Below the pieces are notes generated by a model, which ran no database searches, was not told where the DNA came from, and saw only the letters and a list, made by a program, of their open reading frames with translations. From NCBI GenBank assembly GCA_050157065.1, contig CP189573.1: a DNA stretch of 64,000 bases; one strand, given 5' to 3'. Made by a program: the position numbers and the translations under genes. This stretch comes from Avipropionibacterium sp050157065. Its GTDB lineage: Bacteria > Actinomycetota > Actinomycetes > Propionibacteriales > Propionibacteriaceae. This document shows, one piece after another, positions 1 through 6,694 of this stretch (position 1 is its first letter; the number at the start of each line of letters is the position of its first letter).

Positions 1-1295
1 TCGGTGAACCCGACGAGCTCGCCGTCCACCTCGACCCGGGCCAGGTCGGCCAGCCCGTCGAGGTGCAGTTGCCGACGCTCCCGCGGGCCGGGCACCTGCG
101 AGCGGTAGCGCACCAGCCCGTACTGCACACCCAACGACTCGAAGCTCGGCGGTACGGGTGCGGTCGCGGTGACCGGCTGTGCGTCCAGCACGGCGCGCAG
201 CGGGGCCGAGGCGGTGACGGTCAGGTCCTGGTCGGGGAGCATCGGCGTCGGCTCGGGCACCGGCGGGACGTCGCCGGTGGCGTACGGCATGATCACCTCG
301 CGCAGTGCGTGGAACAGGGCGGTCGGCCGGCCGAGTTCGTCGATCGGTGCGTCGTAGTCGTACGAGGTGGTCGTCGGCCGGTACTCGTCGTCGTGCAGGT
401 CGCCACTGAGGTTGGCCCCCGACCAGCCAGCGAAGTTCGTGCCACCGTGGGCCATGTAGAGGTTGAGGGACCCGCCGGCGGCGAGCAGGTCGGCGACCTC
501 GGCGGCCACCTCGGCGGGTTCCCGGGTCGGGGCGGCGTGTCCCCAGTGGGTGAACCAGCCGCACCAGAACTCCATGCAGAACAGTGGATCGCCCGTGCGG
601 TGGTGGCGGAGTTCGGCGAACGCCGCACGGGCGCCGCTGCCGAAGTTGACGGTCGCCACGGTGTCGTCGACGGTGCCCCCGGTCAGCATCAGGTCGGTCG
701 GTCCGTCGGAGGTGAACAGCGGCACCGTGATGCCGTGCCGGAGCAGGGCGTCGCGGAGGTGGACGAGGTAGTCGCGGTCGCTGCCGTACGAGCCGTACTC
801 GTTCTCGACCTGGACCATGATCACGTTGCCGCCGTGGGTGGTCTGGCGGACCGCGATCCGGGGGATCAACACGTCGAACCAGCGGTCAACCGCTGACAGG
901 AACCGGGGATCGGCACAGCGCAGTGGCACCGATTCGTCGGCGAGCAGCCAGATCGGCAGGCCGCCGGCGTCCCATTCGGCGCAGATGTACGGCCCGGGGC
1001 GGACGATCGCGTCCAGTCCGACCTCGGCGGCGAGGTCGAGGAACCGTTCCAGGTCGCCGAGTCCGGCGAAGTCGAACTCGCCCTGCCGTGGTTCGTGCAG
1101 GTTCCACGGGACGTAGGTCTCGACACAGTTCAGGCCCATCGCCCGCAGCAGTTCCAGCCGCTGCCGCCACTGCTGGGGGTGGACCCGGAAGTAGTGCAGG
1201 GCGCCCGACAGCACCCGGTGCGGTCGGCCCTGTCGGACGAGGTGCCCGTCGGCGACGGTGATGGTGTGGTCATCGGTGGCCGACGAGGCAGTCAT
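1..1295 (-). CDS. Glycoside hydrolase family 35 beta-galactosidase (3' end cut by window)
   Basis: Retaining exo-beta-galactosidase that would release terminal galactose from oligosaccharides. Only the first 431 codons are present; the gene runs off the left edge without a stop. The TIM-barrel domain begins near residue 15 (GALHYFRVHPQQW). The family acid/base motif QVENEYG is at about 162-168 (acid Glu166), and the nucleophile motif MEFWCGWFTHWG has Glu242. No signal peptide is visible, so it is probably cytoplasmic and acts on imported sugars. The ATG start is preceded by GGAGAGGA at good spacing. It lies upstream of, and on the same strand as, nothing else in the window; the two-component genes precede it with a 92-base gap. 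Family assignment is firm; the exact substrate is inferred. Confidence 0.93.
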   Translation of the reverse strand, partial: MTASSATDDHTITVADGHLVRQGRPHRVLSGALHYFRVHPQQWRQRLELLRAMGLNCVETYVPWNLHEPRQGEFDFAGLGDLERFLDLAAEVGLDAIVRPGPYICAEWDAGGLPIWLLADESVPLRCADPRFLSAVDRWFDVLIPRIAVRQTTHGGNVIMVQVENEYGSYGSDRDYLVHLRDALLRHGITVPLFTSDGPTDLMLTGGTVDDTVATVNFGSGARAAFAELRHHRTGDPLFCMEFWCGWFTHWGHAAPTREPAEVAAEVADLLAAGGSLNLYMAHGGTNFAGWSGANLSGDLHDDEYRPTTTSYDYDAPIDELGRPTALFHALREVIMPYATGDVPPVPEPTPMLPDQDLTVTASAPLRAVLDAQPVTATAPVPPSFESLGVQYGLVRYRSQVPGPRERRQLHLDGLADLARVEVDGELVGFT

Positions 1296-1387
1296 GGGTC
1301 CTCTCCAGGGTGCGCGGTTCGGGCAGGCAGTTCACTGTGCCCGAAGTCGACCGTCGCTGTCATCCTGCGCCGGGTGGCGGAATCGTC

Positions 1388-2050
1388 TCAGACGAGTCCG
1401 CGCTCCCAGGCGGCCCGGACCGCGGAGGCGCGATCGGCCACCCCGAGCTTGTCGTAGACGTGTCCGAGGTGGGTCTTCACCGTGGCCTCGCCGATGCCGA
1501 GTCGACTCGCGATCGCCCGGTTGGTACGTCCTTCGGCGACGTAGCCCAGCACCTCGACCTCCCGGCCGCTGAGCGGGACCTCGCCGGTCCGGCCGGCGAG
1601 CACGGCCAGGGCGGCCGGGGTCAGCACCGGGCGTCCCTCGGCCAGGTCGCGGACCGCGCGGACCAGGTCGGCCCGCCGGGTGTCCTTCAGCAGGAAGCCG
1701 TCGGCGCCGGCGTCCATCGCGGTCCGGACGTCGCGATCGGTGTCGTACGTGGTCAGCACCAGGATGCGCGGCTGTCGGCCGGGGGTCCGGCGGAGCGCAC
1801 GGATGGCCTCGACACCGCTGCCGGCCGGCATCCTCAGGTCCATCAGCACCACGTCCGGGGTGGTCCGGGCGACGACCGCGACGGCCTCGACGCCGCCACC
1901 CGCCTCGCCGACGACGGCGATGCCGTCCTCCGAGCCGAGCATCCCGGCGAGGCCGTCGCGTACGACGGGGTGGTCGTCGGCGATCACCACCCGGATGGCG
2001 TTGCCGCCGGTCCCGGTGCTGCTCGTGGTGGTGCTGGGGGAGTCGGTCAC
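1388..2050 (-). CDS. NarL/LuxR-family two-component response regulator
   Basis: 220-aa DNA-binding response regulator. The receiver domain (about 18-135) has the acidic pair in ADDHPVV, the phospho-acceptor Asp in VVLMDLRMP, Thr in LTTYD and Lys in LLKD. The LuxR-type helix-turn-helix at the C-terminus begins LSGREVEVLGYVAEGRTN and continues through TVKTHLGHVYDKLGV. The GTG start overlaps the stop of the upstream sensor kinase by 4 bases (GTGA), so the pair is translationally coupled and almost certainly cognate. The target genes are not evident; neighbours on both sides are sugar or membrane genes. A longer open frame extends upstream but runs through the kinase gene, so the GTG was chosen. 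Confidence 0.95.
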   Translation of the reverse strand: MTDSPSTTTSSTGTGGNAIRVVIADDHPVVRDGLAGMLGSEDGIAVVGEAGGGVEAVAVVARTTPDVVLMDLRMPAGSGVEAIRALRRTPGRQPRILVLTTYDTDRDVRTAMDAGADGFLLKDTRRADLVRAVRDLAEGRPVLTPAALAVLAGRTGEVPLSGREVEVLGYVAEGRTNRAIASRLGIGEATVKTHLGHVYDKLGVADRASAVRAAWERGLV

Positions 2051-3396
2051 CGCGGCACCGTGGCCGTGATCGTGGTGCCCCGGCCGGGTGCCGAGGTGAT
2101 GTCGAGGTGCCCGCCGAGGGCTTCGACCCGCTCGGCCATCCCGCGGAGGCCGTGGCCCGGAACGGCGATGGTGCGATCGAAGCCGCGACCGTCGTCGGTC
2201 ACCGTGACCGTCTCGAGGTCGGCGGAGCCGTCGAGCACCACCGTCACGGTGTCGGCGGCGGCGTGGCGGGCCACGTTCGCCAAGGCTTCCTGGACGACCC
2301 GCAACAGCACCGGACCGTGGTCGAAGTGGGTGGGGGCGCTGTCGGCGTCGAACTCGATGACGACCCGGTGGGTGCGGGACCAACTGGCGGCGAGCTCGCC
2401 GACGGCCTCGACCAGACCCGCGTCGCGGAGCTGTTGGGGTGCCATCGCGTGGACCGCCCGGCGGGCTTCGACCAGGCACTCCCGGGCCGCCGTCTCGGCC
2501 CGCGCCACCCGGTCCTGGGCGGGGCCGTCAAGGGTGTCGGGCAGTGCCTCGAGTTGCCGGATCACCCCGACCAGCCCTTGGGCGACCGTGTCGTGGATCT
2601 CGCGGGACAGCCGTGCCCGCTCCTCGGAGATGCCGGTGGTGCGCGCCTGCTCGAGCAGCTGGTGCTGCAAGGAGGCGTTCTCCTCGGTGACGCGGAGCAA
2701 CTCCTCGACCGCGTCCTCGCGGGCCTTGACCTCCCGCTCGCGCAGTTCCGCCACGTGCACCATGGCCAGCGCGATGGCTCCGTTGACCAACGCCAGGCCG
2801 ACGAACAGCACGGGGGAGGCGGAGACGCCGGGGAGGCTGCCGGCCTGGCCGAAGGCGCAGAGCAGTGCCGTCGCGGCCACCAACACCCGCTCCTGCCGAC
2901 CCTGGAGGAAGCGGCCGGCGTCGAGGTAACCGACGAAGGCGTACACGCACACGAACGGATTCAGCGTGACACCGACGAGGGTGATCACCCCGTGGGCGAT
3001 GCTGAAGATGACGGCAACCCGTGATCCCGGCTTCACCTTGTGCACGTTGCGTTCCAGGCCGATGCGCATCATGATCAACAGCGCCAGCGGAACGGCCGAC
3101 CAGGCCACAGCACCCTGCGCGATCACGATGCCGGCCAGGGCCCACCCGATGACCCACGAGACGATCGCCAACGCGATCGGAATCAGCCGCAACATCATCG
3201 GCGGGATCGGCTCGCACGCACTCGCGTCCGGCGAGCTCACACCCTCGCCCGTCGAGCTTGTCGAGACGTCCGTCGAGCTTGTCGAGACGTCGGCACCCAC
3301 GCCCGTCGAGCTTGTCGGGACTTCGGTGGGCGGGGTGATCGCCTCGGACGGGTGGGCGTCGTTGGCCGGGCGGGTGATGGTGGCCATGGCCACCAT
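2047..3396 (-). CDS. NarL-type sensor histidine kinase with repeat-encoded N-terminus
   Basis: Sensor kinase of about 449 aa with a hydrophobic N-terminal half (about six membrane segments between residues 60 and 200), a short coiled coil, a HisKA_3 dimerisation helix with the phospho-acceptor His in SREIHDTVAQG, and a HATPase domain with N box (QEALANVARHA), TDDGRGF and GHGLRGM. The cytoplasmic N-terminus, about residues 20-55, is Ser/Thr-rich and is encoded by three in-frame copies of a dispersed genomic repeat. Start is the ATG at 3396; an ATG at 3387 is preceded by AACAAT at 7 bases and could be a leaderless start. It is coupled to the response regulator and divergent from the acyltransferase. 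Confidence 0.9.
   Translation of the reverse strand: MVAMATITRPANDAHPSEAITPPTEVPTSSTGVGADVSTSSTDVSTSSTGEGVSSPDASACEPIPPMMLRLIPIALAIVSWVIGWALAGIVIAQGAVAWSAVPLALLIMMRIGLERNVHKVKPGSRVAVIFSIAHGVITLVGVTLNPFVCVYAFVGYLDAGRFLQGRQERVLVAATALLCAFGQAGSLPGVSASPVLFVGLALVNGAIALAMVHVAELREREVKAREDAVEELLRVTEENASLQHQLLEQARTTGISEERARLSREIHDTVAQGLVGVIRQLEALPDTLDGPAQDRVARAETAARECLVEARRAVHAMAPQQLRDAGLVEAVGELAASWSRTHRVVIEFDADSAPTHFDHGPVLLRVVQEALANVARHAAADTVTVVLDGSADLETVTVTDDGRGFDRTIAVPGHGLRGMAERVEALGGHLDITSAPGRGTTITATVPR
3248..3323 (+). repeat. Three copies of the GTCGAGCTTGTCGAGAC repeat inside the kinase gene
   Basis: Two adjacent copies (about 3248-3270 and 3271-3291) and a slightly diverged third (3302-3323) of the same element found intergenically at 4936, 8780 and 44315. 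They read in frame through the start of the sensor kinase as Val-Ser-Thr-Ser-Ser-Thr units. Each unit is partly self-complementary (GTCGAG and the inverse TCGAGAC). Confidence 0.85.
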
Positions 3397-3495
3397 TGTT
3401 GCTGGTCGAGCTCCCGCGGGCCACCGAATCGGCATCCCCCGATCGGTTGATGCGCTGCACGTCAGTTGGCCGATGCCTGAGCCGCTGCCCGTCCG

Positions 3496-3501
3496 TACCG
3501 T
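3496..3501 (+). promoter_or_regulatory. Putative leaderless -10 box (TACCGT) for the acyltransferase
   Basis: TACCGT ends 7 bases before the ATG at 3509, with no Shine-Dalgarno sequence in between. It fits the TANNNT-N6/7-start pattern seen at many other genes in the window. Confidence 0.45.
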
Positions 3502-3508
3502 CGAAGAC

Positions 3509-4714
3509 ATGACCTCCCCAGCACCTGCCGCCACCCATGCGGCACCCTCACCCGCCCGCGCCACAGCGCCCCGGGTTCGACTCCACGGACTGGATGCACT
3601 CCGTGCCGGAGCCCTCGGTCTGGGCATCGTGTTGCACGCGATCATGCCGTTCGCGGCCGGCCTGCCCTGGCTCGTCTCCGACGTCAACCAGACCGATGTG
3701 GTGTGGATCGGCATCTACTGGATCCACCTGTTCCGGATGACCCTGTTCATGATGCTCGCCGGCTACTTCGGTCGGATGGTCGTCCAGCGTCGGGGACAGC
3801 CCTCGTACGTGAAGGATCGGCTGCTGCGGATCACCGCACCCCTGGTCGGCTTCTGGCCGATCGCGGTCGCGTCGTTGGTGGTGCTGGCGACGCTGAACTC
3901 GATCCTACGAGACGTGACGGCCCCGGCCCCGCCACCCGGGATGACCGAGGTGCCGCCGGTGCTGTTGCTGTTCGGCCCCGGTCACCTGTGGTTCCTGCTG
4001 GTGCTGACCGAAGTCGTGTTGATCATGGTGCTCGCTCGTACGGTGTTGATCAAGGTGTTGGGCGCGGAGCGGAGTGCCGTGCTCGCCGAACGCATCGGCG
4101 GCGTGCTGTCGGCCCCGTTCGCGGTGGTGCTGCTCGCCGTGCCCTACTTCGTCGCCATGCTGGTCCAGGGCGACTCGACGCAGGGCATCATCGCGCCGCA
4201 GACCATCATCCCCGCCCCGGGTGCTCTGGTCGGGTACGGCGGCGCCTTCCTGGCCGGCTGGTTCCTCCACGCCCGCAAGGATGCGCTGCAGCGGATCGCG
4301 CGTCAGTGGCCCGTGCAACTCGGCGTGGCCGTCGTGCTCGCGGTGATCGGACTGCTGACCTCCCCGGTGATGATCGGCCTCGTCGCGCACTCGGCGGTGA
4401 TCGCGCTGGCCGGCTGGGCCTGGGTGTTGGCACTGACCGGGCTGTGCGTCCGGTTCCTCGGCCAGGAGCGGCCGTGGGTTCGGTACCTTGCCGACTCGTC
4501 CTACTGGGCCTACCTGCTGCACCTGCCGCTGTTGGTCGGCTTCGAACTGCTGATCGCCGACCAGCCGTGGCCGATCCTGGTGAAGTTGTTGCTGACGGGC
4601 GCCGTGGTCGGGGCGGTGCTGCTGCTGGGCTACGACCTGTTCGTCCGCAGCACCTGGATCGGCAAGTGGCTCAACGGCCACCGGCGACCGCGGGCCCTGT
4701 TCCGGCGGCGCTGA
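3509..4714 (+). CDS. Acyltransferase family 3 membrane protein
   Basis: 401-aa multi-pass integral membrane acyltransferase (Acyl_transf_3, OatA/OpgC type), which transfers acyl groups such as acetyl or succinyl onto cell-surface glycans or lipids. The family signature begins at about residue 23 (RLHGLDALRAGALGLGIVLHAI), with the conserved His in the first membrane helix and the FRMTLFMMLAGYFG segment. About ten hydrophobic segments follow, with a basic cytoplasmic C-terminus. The frame is open further upstream, but that part overlaps the divergent kinase; the ATG at 3509 sits 7 bases after a TACCGT box. The substrate cannot be told from sequence. Confidence 0.88.
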   Translation: MTSPAPAATHAAPSPARATAPRVRLHGLDALRAGALGLGIVLHAIMPFAAGLPWLVSDVNQTDVVWIGIYWIHLFRMTLFMMLAGYFGRMVVQRRGQPSYVKDRLLRITAPLVGFWPIAVASLVVLATLNSILRDVTAPAPPPGMTEVPPVLLLFGPGHLWFLLVLTEVVLIMVLARTVLIKVLGAERSAVLAERIGGVLSAPFAVVLLAVPYFVAMLVQGDSTQGIIAPQTIIPAPGALVGYGGAFLAGWFLHARKDALQRIARQWPVQLGVAVVLAVIGLLTSPVMIGLVAHSAVIALAGWAWVLALTGLCVRFLGQERPWVRYLADSSYWAYLLHLPLLVGFELLIADQPWPILVKLLLTGAVVGAVLLLGYDLFVRSTWIGKWLNGHRRPRALFRRR

Positions 4715-4724
4715 TCGTCGTCCC

Positions 4725-4817
4725 GGCTGCGTCGAGTGGGCAGTTGGCGAGGTCCGGCTGCGTCGAGTGGGCAGTTGGCGAGGTCCGGCCACGCCGAGCG
4801 GGCGGTTGGAGAGGCGG
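4725..4817 (+). repeat. 31-bp tandem repeat, 2 perfect copies plus 1 diverged
   Basis: Two identical 31-bp units at 4725-4755 and 4756-4786 (GGCTGCGTCGAGTGGGCAGT plus 11 bases) are followed by a degenerate third at 4787-4817. Further right, 4870-4910 holds two copies of a different 20-bp unit (CCCACAG..TCGAG.CGTG). The 263-base gap between the acyltransferase and the PH-like protein gene is built almost entirely of such repeats; no gene was seen in it. Confidence 0.85.
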
Positions 4818-4935
4818 CGCACGAGCAGACGCCGCTCCGACTGCCCGCTCGATTGCGTGAGCGTGCCTGCCCACAGCCGTCGAGCCGTGCCCACAGCTTT
4901 CGAGTCGTGCTCACGCCCGTCGAGGCCGTACCTCA

Positions 4936-4960
4936 CGCCCGTCGAGCTTGTCGAGACGTC
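4936..4960 (+). repeat. Dispersed GTCGAGCTTGTCGAGAC repeat, intergenic copy
   Basis: A copy of the element also found in the kinase gene (3248), at 8780 and at 44315. It lies between the convergent acyltransferase and PH-like genes, 18 bases from the stop codon of the latter. Confidence 0.8.
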
Positions 4961-4977
4961 GGGGGTCGGGGTCGGGC

Positions 4978-5454
4978 TCACTCCGCGGGCAGGTCCAACG
5001 CGCACCGGATCGGGGGGACCTCGCGGGGATCGACCCGCAGCACGACCGTGCGGGGGTCCCGGTTGGGGCGGGCGAGCCACCAGGACCGGCGGATCTCGTT
5101 GTGCACCAAGGGCTGGCGTGCGGTCGCGGCCTGCACCCGCATCCGCAAGAGGACGGGAGCTCCGCGCGCCGCCTGGCCGACCGTGGCGTCGGTGACCTCC
5201 TCACGGGGAAACGACCAACCGCGCGAGCCCGTACGGGTGACACTGTCCTCGTGGATGACCAACGAACTCCGGGCCCGGGTCAGTTCTGACCAGCCGAGCA
5301 GGGCGAAGAGCAGCACCATCACCACCGACACCCCGAGTTGCAGCCATCGGGTCTGCAACAGACTCAGCACCGCGGTGACGCCGACGATGACGAAGGCCAC
5401 CGCGAACAGCGCGGTGAGCGCTTGTGCCACCCGGTCGATCAGGCGAAACGTCAT
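4978..5454 (-). CDS. Small membrane protein with PH-like domain, unknown function
   Basis: 158-aa protein with two hydrophobic helices near the N-terminus (about 10-55, separated by a short turn), followed by a beta-rich cytoplasmic part of the kind seen in bacterial PH-domain (YdbS/YokE-like) membrane proteins. It begins LVIHEDSVTRTGSRGWSFPREEVTDATV, where aromatic and basic residues follow a two-helix anchor. Its role is unknown. The frame is open up to 5538, but the ATG at 5454 gives a sensible topology and was chosen; neither start has a good ribosome-binding site. It is convergent with the acyltransferase and divergent from the next gene. Confidence 0.75.
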   Translation of the reverse strand: MTFRLIDRVAQALTALFAVAFVIVGVTAVLSLLQTRWLQLGVSVVMVLLFALLGWSELTRARSSLVIHEDSVTRTGSRGWSFPREEVTDATVGQAARGAPVLLRMRVQAATARQPLVHNEIRRSWWLARPNRDPRTVVLRVDPREVPPIRCALDLPAE

Positions 5455-5627
5455 GTCGGTCCCATCGTCGGCGCTCCCTGGTCGGCGCCAAGGCTCCAGT
5501 ATGGGGGAGGGGTCGTTGCCTGCTTCCTCCTCCCTCATCGTGACGTCGTGGATGAGCGGGCAGATCTGCTAGTACTGTCCGACGCACGCCCGCGACGCGA
5601 GAGTGGGCCACCGTGCCGGGAGGATCC

Positions 5628-6575
5628 ATGATCAGGTACGCCCTCGTGGGGCTGAGCGACCCACGCCATCACGTCCTGACGGCACCGTTCAACCGACGGC
5701 GAGCCGGCATCCGCCCGGTCGCCGTGGCCGAGGGTCACGCCACCGACGTACGCGACCGCATCGCCACCGACACCAAGGTGCCCGGATTCGCTGCGCACGA
5801 GGCGTTGCTGACCTCGACACTGCCTGACCTGGTCGGGGTGGCCGTGCCCTCCGGCGCCCACCCGGTGATCACCGCTGCGCTGGACGCCGGTGCCGGTGTG
5901 TTGGTCCTGCCACCGCTCGCCGACACCGTGGCCGACCTGGATGATCTGGCCGCACGGATCGCAGCCGGCGCCGCCGTCACCGCGGTGCACACGTGGCGTG
6001 GCCACCAGACCGCCACGCTGGCTGCCGAACTGCTGGCCCGTGGGCGCCTGGGGCAGCTCGAGGGCGTTGCCCTCACCATCGGCGCCGAGGTCAGTGGGCA
6101 GGAACGGGAGGCCGCCACGTACGAAGCGGTGGACCTGTTCTGCCGGCTCACCGGTGCCGAGACCGGAACCGTACGGGTGCCGATCGACGAACCGGCCCGG
6201 GACGGAGAGGTCCTGCGGCTGCAGGCCGGGGCCGAGGTGGACGGTCGTTCGGTCCGCCTCGAGATCTGGCAGACCACCGGGCCGGCCGTCGACCCGGACC
6301 AGCCGGTCGCGGTGCCGTACGCGGTCGAGGTGATCGGCAGTACAGGCACCGTCGAGTGGGACGTCCGGAGCGGCCGCCTGGTGTCGGTGCTCGGGGACGC
6401 CGAACCAGTGGTGTTGAGCTGCGGCCGGCCGAGCCGGGAGGCCGACTGGGTGCTGACCAACCTGGTCCGGGCGGTCACCAGGCCGTTGACCGGCCCCGGA
6501 GCGCTGGTCAGCACCCGGGTCGTGCTGCAGGCCAAGGAGTCCGAGGCAGCCGGGGGCACGCTGCGAACCTGGTGA
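5628..6575 (+). CDS. Gfo/Idh/MocA-like protein with degenerate catalytic motifs
   Basis: 315-aa protein organised like a Gfo/Idh/MocA oxidoreductase, with an N-terminal Rossmann-like half (IRYALVGLSDPRH, VGVAVPSGAHPVI) and a C-terminal alpha/beta half with the typical EVIGSTGTVEWDVRSGRL strand pattern. The nucleotide-binding GxGxxG is not intact, and the usual EKP at the end of the Rossmann core is replaced by LPPLAD. It may therefore be a non-catalytic or unusual member, possibly binding a sugar without redox activity. The ATG is preceded by GGGAGGA at 7 bases; a GTG 15 bases upstream is an alternative. A TACTGT box at 5573-5578 may be its promoter. Confidence 0.75.
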   Translation: MIRYALVGLSDPRHHVLTAPFNRRRAGIRPVAVAEGHATDVRDRIATDTKVPGFAAHEALLTSTLPDLVGVAVPSGAHPVITAALDAGAGVLVLPPLADTVADLDDLAARIAAGAAVTAVHTWRGHQTATLAAELLARGRLGQLEGVALTIGAEVSGQEREAATYEAVDLFCRLTGAETGTVRVPIDEPARDGEVLRLQAGAEVDGRSVRLEIWQTTGPAVDPDQPVAVPYAVEVIGSTGTVEWDVRSGRLVSVLGDAEPVVLSCGRPSREADWVLTNLVRAVTRPLTGPGALVSTRVVLQAKESEAAGGTLRTW

Positions 6576-6625
6576 ACCACTCCCGTCGGGGCGGAGCGCC
6601 GGTGCTGCGGCGGACACCCGGTCCC

Positions 6626-6631
6626 TAGGCT
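6626..6631 (+). promoter_or_regulatory. Putative -10 box (TAGGCT) for the DUF255 gene
   Basis: TAGGCT lies about 60 bases before the start codon. If used, transcription would start near 6638 and the leader would carry the following repeat plus the AAGGAG ribosome-binding site at 6681-6686. Confidence 0.35.
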
Positions 6632-6639
6632 GGAGGTGG

Positions 6640-6673
6640 CCCTTTCGACCAGCTCAGGGAGCGGAGGGCCGCC
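6640..6673 (+). repeat. CCTTTCGACCAGCTCAGGGA-type dispersed repeat
   Basis: The stretch CCTTTCGACCAGCTCAGGGA, followed by GCGGAGGGCC, resembles a repeat commonly scattered between genes in high-GC actinobacteria. It lies between the putative promoter and the start codon of the DUF255 gene. Only this copy was seen in the window, so its status as a repeat rests on prior knowledge. Confidence 0.45.
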
Positions 6674-6694
6674 ACTCGACAAGGAGTCAGCACC

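Noticed and set aside
1310..2929. 539-codon open frame on the plus strand
   Set aside because: It is antisense to the clear response regulator and kinase genes, has no domain features and has the Arg/Gly/Pro-rich composition of a shadow frame in high-GC DNA.
4725..4960. CRISPR array
   Set aside because: The repeats are tandem with no unique spacers of constant length, and no cas genes are present.
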